NCBI GenBank assembly: GCA_034665745.1
Contig: JAXDJJ010000062.1
Coordinates: forward strand, 15,364 to 79,363
Source of the DNA: JAXDJJ01 sp034665745
GTDB lineage: Bacteria > Actinomycetota > CADDZG01 > WHSQ01
DNA: 64,000 nt
Direction of reading: 5' to 3'
In this document: positions 37,126 to 44,517 of the stretch, one piece after another
Position numbering within the stretch: the first letter of the stretch is position 1
Layout: each line of letters opens with the position of its first letter
Notes under the pieces: model-generated
What the model was told of the DNA's origin: nothing
The model's database searches: none
What the model saw: only the letters and a program-made list of their open reading frames with translations
Translations under genes and position numbers: made by a program

Positions 37126-37323
37126 CTAGCCGAACCAGTCGAACGTGCCGTCAGAGGAACCAGAGCCGTCGTCATAGAACGGCGGCGGGAAGTCGTCCAG
37201 GAATGGGTTGCCGCCCGGCGCGCCTGCGCCCGCGACGACCTCTAGCTCTTCATCGGTGAGCTCCCCGTCGATCTTCTTAACGTCGGCGGCCGGGTCGCGC
37301 CCGGCCGCCTTGTCATTCGTCAT
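37126..37323 (-). CDS. Secreted-peptide precursor 2 (short leader, acidic aromatic core)
   Basis: A 65-residue peptide from the ATG at 37323 (an upstream in-frame start is rejected). Residues 1-34 form a short leader ending GELTDEELEVVAGAG, the same end as precursor 1 (GELSDSELSGVAGAG), which is the C39 recognition helix plus double-Gly-type cleavage site. The predicted core (35-65, DNA 37129-37221) starts APGGNPFLDD and ends DGTFDWFG. It has six Asp, five Phe, a Tyr and a Trp, three consecutive Pro, and no Cys, Lys or Arg. It therefore cannot form lanthionines or Cys-derived azoles. It has lost the Nif11 domain of its neighbour. Position directly before the HlyD-like gene supports the assignment. 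Confidence 0.8.
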   Translation of the reverse strand: MTNDKAAGRDPAADVKKIDGELTDEELEVVAGAGAPGGNPFLDDFPPPFYDDGSGSSDGTFDWFG

Positions 37324-37336
37324 GTTTGTCAGCGGC

Positions 37337-37606
37337 CTACCAGAACGAGTCCCAGAAGTCCTCGGCCGCATCTGCTACTTGGTTCGCCGTGTCGGTAACC
37401 ATGCCGGCGCCTGCTACACCCGACAGCTCGGAGTCGGACAGCTCGCCCTTGGCCCCATCCATGTCGGCTTTCGTTACGTCGCCGTATCCAGCATCTGCGG
37501 CGATCTTCTGCCTTGCGTCCGGCGAATCGGCGCCCATGAGCCGACCACGAAGCTCGGCATCACTGCTCACCGCATTCCGGAACTCAACCGCACGTGCAAC
37601 GGACAT
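37337..37606 (-). CDS. Secreted-peptide precursor 1 with Nif11-type leader
   Basis: An 89-residue peptide with a perfect AAGGAGG before its ATG. Residues 1-68 are a Nif11-like leader (FRNAVSSDAELRGRLMG, then ARQKIAADAGYGDVTKADM, then GELSDSELSGVAGAG), the leader type exported by NHLM transporters. Cleavage is expected after G68. The predicted core (69-89, DNA 37340-37402) begins MVTDTANQV and ends AEDFWDSFW: acidic, rich in Phe and Trp, without Cys, Lys or Arg. It is the first gene of the operon and is followed 13 bases later by precursor 2. No RiPP-modifying enzyme is next to it, so the mature peptide may be unmodified or modified by an enzyme encoded elsewhere. Confidence 0.88.
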   Translation of the reverse strand: MSVARAVEFRNAVSSDAELRGRLMGADSPDARQKIAADAGYGDVTKADMDGAKGELSDSELSGVAGAGMVTDTANQVADAAEDFWDSFW

Positions 37607-37661
37607 AAGCCCTCCTTCTCGGGCGGAAGAAACCTGACATGTCGACCCTGTGCCCCCCTCT

Positions 37662-37691
37662 GTTATCCACGCGTCACCCCCGCGTTATCAA
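37662..37691 (-). promoter_or_regulatory. Candidate promoter of the peptide-export operon
   Basis: On the minus strand TTGATA (37686-37691) and GATAAC (37662-37667) are separated by 18 bases, and the first ATG is 56 bases further on. This is a reasonable housekeeping-type -35/-10 pair. The same bases read on the plus strand as TTATCCACG and TTATCAACA, which resemble DnaA boxes, but two boxes alone do not make an origin. Confidence 0.4.
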
Positions 37692-37787
37692 CAGCCTGAA
37701 ACCCGGGCAACCGGGACCTTCTTTCCTAGACTTGGCCCCAGACGTGCGTCTCTTAAGAAGGCGCGCGCATCCAGAAGGGGGCAGCAC

Positions 37788-38198
37788 ATGCCTGAATGGG
37801 GAGCCATTCCTTGGTTCGGAGTGCTCGTGGCGGTGGTGGCATCGCAGATCATCGGGTTCCTCTGGTACGGGCCATTGTTCGGGAAGCCATGGAGAGCCGC
37901 GATGGGCGTAACCGAAGAGGCGATGGCGGACAGGTCCGGTTTCGGGGCCGCGATCACTGTCGGGACGATCTGCTCCGCGGTGTCCGCGGTGGTGATCGCG
38001 ATCCTGCTGACCCTGTCTGCGTCACCGGACCTCGCCAGCGGATGCAAGGTCGGGTTGCTCGTGAGTCTGGCGGTCTCCTCTTACATCGTGATCACGATGA
38101 TGTACGAGAAGCGCAATCAGACCGTGTCGATGATCGCGATCTCGAACCAGATCGTCACGCTCGTTGTCATGGGCGCCATCATCGGGAAGATGTGGTAG
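37788..38198 (+). CDS. DUF1761-like small membrane protein
   Basis: A 136-residue protein from the ATG at 37788, which has AAGGGGG upstream. The 46-residue in-frame extension before it is Pro/Arg-rich and looks non-coding. Four hydrophobic segments and the motif GFLWYGPLFGKPWRAAMG near the first two of them match DUF1761-type membrane proteins of unknown function. It is divergent from the peptide-export operon and shares its upstream region, so a link such as immunity or co-regulation is possible but rests on position alone. A hairpin follows the stop. Confidence 0.8.
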   Translation: MPEWGAIPWFGVLVAVVASQIIGFLWYGPLFGKPWRAAMGVTEEAMADRSGFGAAITVGTICSAVSAVVIAILLTLSASPDLASGCKVGLLVSLAVSSYIVITMMYEKRNQTVSMIAISNQIVTLVVMGAIIGKMW

Positions 38199-38215
38199 CC
38201 GCTTAAACCGTTCCG

Positions 38216-38258
38216 CTGCCCTGGGGGAACCAGACGAACCGGTCATCCCCCGGGGCAG
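38216..38258 (+). terminator. Candidate hairpin terminator after the DUF1761-like gene
   Basis: Arms 38216-38228 and 38246-38258 pair over 13 bases with one U-G wobble, and ACC/GGT in the 17-base loop can extend the fold. No U tract follows, which is common for actinobacterial terminators. It also lies 32 bases upstream of the next gene, so a leader role is possible. Confidence 0.5.
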
Positions 38259-38290
38259 GACGCCCCACCCTCGCGGAGAATCTCTAAGGC

Positions 38291-40171
38291 ATGCGGACCC
38301 TCAGGTTCTTCGTTTCGCTTGCCCTGATAGGGGGCGTGCTGTTCCCGGCCACCGCCCTCGCCCTGTCCGCGCCCGATAAAGGCAAAGCCTTCTATCCCAC
38401 GCCCCTCTCGAAGCCCTTGTACGGGATGCAAGCGCCGGACGAGGATCCCGAGCTGCAGCGTCACTACGTGACCGGTCACGATGGGACCGATCTTTACGTC
38501 GAGACGTGGCTCCCGAAAGCGAAAGACGGTCACGTCCCCCCGAAGCAGATCCCGACGATCCTGATCATGACCCCGTACGTGTCGCAGGGGCAGGAGGAAT
38601 ACCCGGCCGGATCGTTGCCTGGCTTCGCCGAGTACTTCACCGCACGCGGGTTCGCGGTCGCGCAGCACCACGTGCGCGGCACCGGTGAATCGGGCGGATG
38701 TCTCGAGCAGACCTCACACGATCAATGGAAAGACGGCGCCAACGTCGTCGAGTACCTCGGCAAGGAAGCACCGTGGTCGAACGGCCGCGTCGGTATGTAT
38801 GGCGCGTCGTATGACGCGGAGACGCAAGTCTCGACCGCGGGACTCGGCAACCCCACGAAGACGAAATACCTCAAGGCGATCATCCCAACCGCATCGGTCG
38901 GAAGTCAGTACGACTGGAACTACATGGACGGTGTGCCATGGACCGGAGCGACGTTCCTCGGCAACGCGTCGTACCTCGCGACGGTGTCGCTGTTCCCCGG
39001 CCAAGAACCGGCGCCGCAGCACTATCCGGAGAAGCTCGAGTGTCAAGACGACGTCATGGGCGAGTCCGCGAACATCAACGGTGACTACACGCAGTACTGG
39101 AAAGACCGCGAGCTCCGTCAGGGCGCCAAGAACATCAAAGCGGCCACCTTGATGGTGCATGGACTACGCGACTTCAACGTGCAAGACATCACCTTGGCCG
39201 GAGTCTTCAACAACATCCGAAAGACGACGCCACACAAAGGTCTCTTTGGGGTGTGGAATCACGCGTTCCCCGGCGCACACAGCGCGGTCGAACCCTCGTG
39301 GGCGCGCGCCGACTGGTACGACATGGTGACCGCATGGTTCGACCGCTACCTCAAAGGTAAGGACACCAACGTCGAGCGGTGGCCCGACGTTCAGGTGCAG
39401 TCGAACACGGGCCAGTGGTGGACGGTCAAAGAGTTCCCGACGACGGGATCACGTCTCGGACAGCTCGCGCTCGGCCCCGATGGGGCCTTCGGAGTCACCC
39501 GGCCCAAGGGTTCGTCGAGCTACGTCGAGCAGGTCGCTACCGGCGAGCCCAACGAGGGCGAGTACGTCGTGTTCGAGACCGCACCGCTGAAGGCCCCTTT
39601 GCATCTCACCGGACAACCGATGCTGGATCTGTGGCTGACCTCGAGCACCGAAGACGGCCACGTCGCCGCCGAACTTGAAGTCATCGGGCCGGATGGACAA
39701 CCCCTGCATCACGAGGGCTCGAACGACGAGTTCCACGCGACCTACGGAGCGCGTTCGCTGCAGCACATCGACCCGATGCCGCGCGGATGGTTCGAGCAGG
39801 CGGAAAGCAAGCCCGTGACCGTCGGCGAATCCATCAACATGACTCTGCGTTTCCTGCCGACCGATCTGATCGTTCCGAAGGGTGGCACCTTGCGCCTGAC
39901 GATCGCCGGTTCGATCACCTATTCCAAGGGTGACTCGCAGCCGTCCGGCGCAGGCTCGGCGATCCAGATCCTGCATGACTGTGGACACCCGAGCGTGCTC
40001 CGCTTCCGGATGCCTGACAAAGACGCACCGCTGATCAACGTGCGTGAGACGGACGAGGCCGCTCTTCCGAAGCTCGCCTCCAAGCCCGCAACGATGGGCA
40101 ACCAGGATGGCGCCGGCCTTGCATCCGCTCGGATCTGCGGCCGGGCCCCCCGGGCACTCGCCTTCCAGTAA
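38291..40171 (+). CDS. Secreted CocE/NonD (S15-type) hydrolase, second paralogue
   Basis: A 626-residue exported alpha/beta hydrolase. Signal peptide about residues 1-25 (MRTLRFFVSL..., ALA-LS). Family marks are HHVRGTGESGGC, nucleophile elbow GMYGASYDAE with S173, an acid candidate in GLRDFN and the base in VWNHAFPG, followed by a C-terminal jelly-roll domain (LRLTIAGS near the end). Overall architecture is as in the 15137-16924 gene, but with divergent sequence and a longer middle region. Substrate is unknown: peptides ending in X-Pro, or small esters or amides, are the family range. It sits upstream of a ceramidase-like hydrolase gene, 107 nt away, so the two may be co-expressed. Confidence 0.85.
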   Translation: MRTLRFFVSLALIGGVLFPATALALSAPDKGKAFYPTPLSKPLYGMQAPDEDPELQRHYVTGHDGTDLYVETWLPKAKDGHVPPKQIPTILIMTPYVSQGQEEYPAGSLPGFAEYFTARGFAVAQHHVRGTGESGGCLEQTSHDQWKDGANVVEYLGKEAPWSNGRVGMYGASYDAETQVSTAGLGNPTKTKYLKAIIPTASVGSQYDWNYMDGVPWTGATFLGNASYLATVSLFPGQEPAPQHYPEKLECQDDVMGESANINGDYTQYWKDRELRQGAKNIKAATLMVHGLRDFNVQDITLAGVFNNIRKTTPHKGLFGVWNHAFPGAHSAVEPSWARADWYDMVTAWFDRYLKGKDTNVERWPDVQVQSNTGQWWTVKEFPTTGSRLGQLALGPDGAFGVTRPKGSSSYVEQVATGEPNEGEYVVFETAPLKAPLHLTGQPMLDLWLTSSTEDGHVAAELEVIGPDGQPLHHEGSNDEFHATYGARSLQHIDPMPRGWFEQAESKPVTVGESINMTLRFLPTDLIVPKGGTLRLTIAGSITYSKGDSQPSGAGSAIQILHDCGHPSVLRFRMPDKDAPLINVRETDEAALPKLASKPATMGNQDGAGLASARICGRAPRALAFQ

Positions 40172-40278
40172 TACGGGGCCTCACGCCCGCCTGGGAGTAG
40201 CAGGAAAGGGCTGAAACGGGGCGAATCACCACGCCACGCCTCTGTTTAGGGGCCTTTCTGCCTTCCAGGAGGACCTAC

Positions 40279-42117
40279 ATGATCCGCAAGACCCGGGCCG
40301 TCGTCGCCCTGACAGTCGCGGCCGTGGCCGCATCGGCGTTCATCGCAACTCCGGGCGAGGCATCTCCGGACCCGGACCTCCCGGTCTTCCAGGTGGGGGC
40401 CGCGTTCAAGGACATCAACCCGCTCGACGACCCAGACAACCGGCCCGAAGGTCAGTGGCTCGGCGGTTTCGACAACAAGTTCGAGGTAGACGGACCCGTC
40501 AACCAGGTGCACGATCCGCTTCAGGCGCGCGCCTTCACCGTCTCGAAGGATGGCACCGCCCTAGCGTTCGCGGTCGTCGACATCCAGGGCTGGTTCTCCG
40601 GCTACCAAGAAGGTCCGTACGGGATCACCGACGCGCGTGAGCAGGTCGCCACGTGGCTGCGCGAGCAGCACATCGATGACGACGCAACATCCGCGCAAGT
40701 GATCATCTCGTCCACGCACTCGCACGCGGCCCCCACGATCATGGGCATCTGGGGCGAGGTCGACGCCAACTACCTAAAGATGGTTCACGACAACACCGTC
40801 ACCGCGATCAAAGAGGCGTTTCTGAGCGCCGAGCCGGCGAACCTCTTCACCGCCAACGGCGACGTGGGCGCGGTCGATGGCTCGAACACGAATCAGACCG
40901 ACATGTACGACGGTTGGACGATCGACGGAAACATGCCGATCCTCGACGCACGCGACCCCGAGAGCGGCAAGACGATCGCCCTCTACGCGAACGTCCCGAT
41001 CCACGCCGACGTCGTAAACGGTTACGACATCACGAACCCCGATGGCACGAAGGGCGCAGTGAGCGCAGACCACATCGGTCTCGCACGAGTCGATCTGGAG
41101 AACGACCTGAAAGACCAGGGCGACGACGCCAACAACTCGGATGACGACCCGATCGTCGTGCTCGCGATGGGCACCTTGGGCCGTCAGGAGTCGCTCATCC
41201 AGGTCGATGGCATCCAGGCAGCTCAATGGGTCGCCGACCACGTGCGCAACGAGATCGAGTACCAGCTCGAAACGAACGCCGTACCGGTGACCAGCAGCGA
41301 GCTGGGCGCGGGCGAGCAACACATCATCGTTCCCGGCTCGAACCCGCTGCTGCTTGCCCTCGTCATGGGCAACGCCGCCGGACCGCAATGCACCGACAAC
41401 CCCGCGCAGTCGATCTGCACGATCGACCGTTCCTTCGAGCCGCCGTATCAATACGGCGGGGCCCTCGGTACGTGGGTGAACGTGTTCCGCATCGGCGACA
41501 TCGCGTACGTGACCGAGCCGGGCGAAGCATTCCCCGAGGTTTCCGAGGCGATCCGCGACGGTATCGACGCTCCCGGTGGTGTGCGTGTGATCGGGATGGC
41601 CCAGGACCAGCTCGGCTATTACTTCCCGCCAGAGGACGCGCCCTTCGCGGAAGGCTTGGTCGCCCAGATCCCGACGAACGGCGACCACATGCTCTACAAC
41701 TCGAGCCTCGTCCTCGCCGACATGACGGTTGATGCCTCGGTGTTGGCCGCACGGGCGGTCGGCTTCGACGCGCTGCCCGCCCACCCGATGACCGGGATGA
41801 GAGACCCGATCGCGTGGAACAAGCCCGGGGTGCAGTTCTTCCCTGTGATCCGTTACTCCAAGGACAAGACGGTCAGATTCCTAGCGGCGGCGAACGAAGC
41901 CAGAGATGGTTCGCCCCTCGTGAACGGGATCGCGTGGGACTTCGGGGACGACACGAACGAGCAGGGCCCGAACAACACCCGCATCCCGATGCTCCACACC
42001 TATCAGAACCACGGGTGCTACACCGTGACGGCGAGCGTCACCGACGAGAGTGGCCGCACCCGCTCGTGGACTCAACCCGTGTACGTAGGAACCGACCCGG
42101 CCAACTGCCCAAGCTAG
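40279..42117 (+). CDS. Secreted neutral-ceramidase-like hydrolase with C-terminal PKD domain
   Basis: A 612-residue exported protein with AGGAGGA ahead of the ATG and a signal peptide of about 28 residues. The N-terminal domain matches neutral/alkaline ceramidase-like proteins: FQVGAAFKDINP at the start, LGGFDNK, and the zinc-ligand segment SSTHSHAAPT (H147, H149). I do not see the GDxSPN segment that holds the nucleophilic Ser in characterised ceramidases; the nearest stretch is NGDVGAVDGS. So amidase activity on ceramide is uncertain. The last 80 residues contain IAWDFGDD, HTYQNHGCYTV and SVTDESG, a PKD-type domain instead of the usual Ig-like tail. A palindromic repeat lies 40 bases after the stop. 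Confidence 0.82.
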   Translation: MIRKTRAVVALTVAAVAASAFIATPGEASPDPDLPVFQVGAAFKDINPLDDPDNRPEGQWLGGFDNKFEVDGPVNQVHDPLQARAFTVSKDGTALAFAVVDIQGWFSGYQEGPYGITDAREQVATWLREQHIDDDATSAQVIISSTHSHAAPTIMGIWGEVDANYLKMVHDNTVTAIKEAFLSAEPANLFTANGDVGAVDGSNTNQTDMYDGWTIDGNMPILDARDPESGKTIALYANVPIHADVVNGYDITNPDGTKGAVSADHIGLARVDLENDLKDQGDDANNSDDDPIVVLAMGTLGRQESLIQVDGIQAAQWVADHVRNEIEYQLETNAVPVTSSELGAGEQHIIVPGSNPLLLALVMGNAAGPQCTDNPAQSICTIDRSFEPPYQYGGALGTWVNVFRIGDIAYVTEPGEAFPEVSEAIRDGIDAPGGVRVIGMAQDQLGYYFPPEDAPFAEGLVAQIPTNGDHMLYNSSLVLADMTVDASVLAARAVGFDALPAHPMTGMRDPIAWNKPGVQFFPVIRYSKDKTVRFLAAANEARDGSPLVNGIAWDFGDDTNEQGPNNTRIPMLHTYQNHGCYTVTASVTDESGRTRSWTQPVYVGTDPANCPS

Positions 42118-42156
42118 CGATTTCGTTTCGCACTCTCTCTGGGAAAAGCGATTCCC

Positions 42157-42201
42157 AGTGGTTCCTGTGGTACCGGTACCACAGGAACCACAGGAACCAC
42201 T
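42157..42201 (-). repeat. 45-bp near-palindromic element, copy B
   Basis: Same 16-bp centre as copy A (GTGGTACCGGTACCAC), here with one 9-bp unit on the left arm and two AGGAACCAC units on the right, that is, the inverted orientation of copy A. Partially complementary flanks (CTCTCTGGGAAA about 42134, GGTTTCCGGGAGAG about 42210) could lengthen the stem. It lies between the ceramidase-like stop and the enoyl-CoA hydratase start. Confidence 0.85.
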
Positions 42202-42265
42202 GAATCCGAGGTTTCCGGGAGAGCAAACAGAAGAACGGCCACGCCGGGCGGGCTAACGTTGGGGC

Positions 42266-43024
42266 ATGAGCGGCATAGAGACTCGAGATGACGAGGGGAT
42301 CCTCGTTATCGAGTTGCATCGGCCCCCGGTCAACGCACTTGATATCGAGACCCTTGATGCTCTGGCGGATGTCCTAGAAGACGCGGGCGAGGAGCCGGAC
42401 GCCGTCATCCTGACCGGCAGGGGTTCGGCGTTCTCGGCAGGGGCCGATCTTCGGAAGGTGCTCGAGGCCGATCCGGTCTACATCGATGCGGGGATCGTGG
42501 CCCTGGCACGGTGCTTCGAGGCGCTGTTCGTGTTCCCGCGGCCCTTGATCGCCGCGGTCAACGGATATGCGCTGGCGGGTGGCGCGGTCATCACGTGCAC
42601 GGCCGACCGCAGGATCATGTCCGAAGATGCGGGCCTGATCGGTGCGGTCGAGCTGAAGGCCGGTGTGCCGTTCCCCGCGTGGGCCCTCGAGATCGTGCGG
42701 CACGCGGTCAACAACTCGCACGTCGAGGAAGTCATCTACTTCGGCCGGAGCTACTCCCCCACCGATGCGTTGCGGATCGGGCTGGTGGACGAGGTCGTCC
42801 CGGCGGCACAACTGATGTCACGGGCAACCGAGGTTGCACGCGAGCTAGCAGAGGTGCCGCGCGAGACGTTCGGACTAACCAAGAACTCCCTGCGCCGGTG
42901 GACCGTCGAAACGGCCCGGCGAGGGATGGCCCTGACCGATGAAGAGGTCAAGGCCGCGTGGAAACTTCCTGAGGTCCACGATGCGATCCGCCGGTTGATG
43001 GCGAGCATCGGGACCCGCAGGTAA
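42266..43024 (+). CDS. Enoyl-CoA hydratase/isomerase family protein
   Basis: A 252-residue crotonase-fold protein. The oxyanion-hole segments are ILTGRGSAFSAGADLRKV (near residue 49) and IAAVNGYALAGGAVITCTADRR. The region that usually holds the two catalytic Glu residues reads GLIGAVELKAGVPFPAWA, with E kept at the first position but a divergent second half, so a true hydratase role is less sure than an isomerase or other crotonase activity. Cytoplasmic, acts on acyl-CoA. It converges with the RNA helicase gene and is not in an operon. A second, different crotonase lies at 58270-59097. Confidence 0.88.
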   Translation: MSGIETRDDEGILVIELHRPPVNALDIETLDALADVLEDAGEEPDAVILTGRGSAFSAGADLRKVLEADPVYIDAGIVALARCFEALFVFPRPLIAAVNGYALAGGAVITCTADRRIMSEDAGLIGAVELKAGVPFPAWALEIVRHAVNNSHVEEVIYFGRSYSPTDALRIGLVDEVVPAAQLMSRATEVARELAEVPRETFGLTKNSLRRWTVETARRGMALTDEEVKAAWKLPEVHDAIRRLMASIGTRR

Positions 43025-43040
43025 GCCCGCGCAGCTAAAG

Positions 43041-44249
<1,209 letters not shown>

Positions 44250-44517
44250 CGTCGTACTCCTTCTAACTACTCGGTAGTTCCGCTACCGGGAAACGGGAGA
44301 CTCGACCATCCCGTTGCATCCAGTGAAGGAGGAATCAGGAGAACCGACTCTCGCAGGTGGCCTTGTGCCCCCTGCGGTGGATCGTGGTGCTGTGGTGCTT
44401 GTTCGCTACAACGCACACCATACCTGCCTATTCCCCACTTCTGTTAACTCTTTTAACAACGGAGCGAGCCCCAGAGGGGGTCCCAGCGTTGTCGCATGGC
44501 TCCCTTAAGGTCAGGGG
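44250..44517. promoter_or_regulatory. Intergenic region between divergent RNA helicase and uvrD2 genes
   Basis: Contains a small hairpin CGGTAG-TTCCG-CTACCG (44272-44288) in the helicase leader, and an AT-rich inverted repeat GTTAA-CTCTT-TTAAC near 44443-44457 that stands out from the high-GC background and may mark promoters or an operator for either gene. I see no ORF with coding character here. Confidence 0.4.

Noticed and set aside
37663..37693. Two DnaA-box-like 9-mers (TTATCCACG, TTATCAACA), possible origin
   Set aside because: Only two boxes, no dnaA/dnaN neighbours, no AT-rich unwinding region; the bases fit a -35/-10 pair for the peptide operon better.
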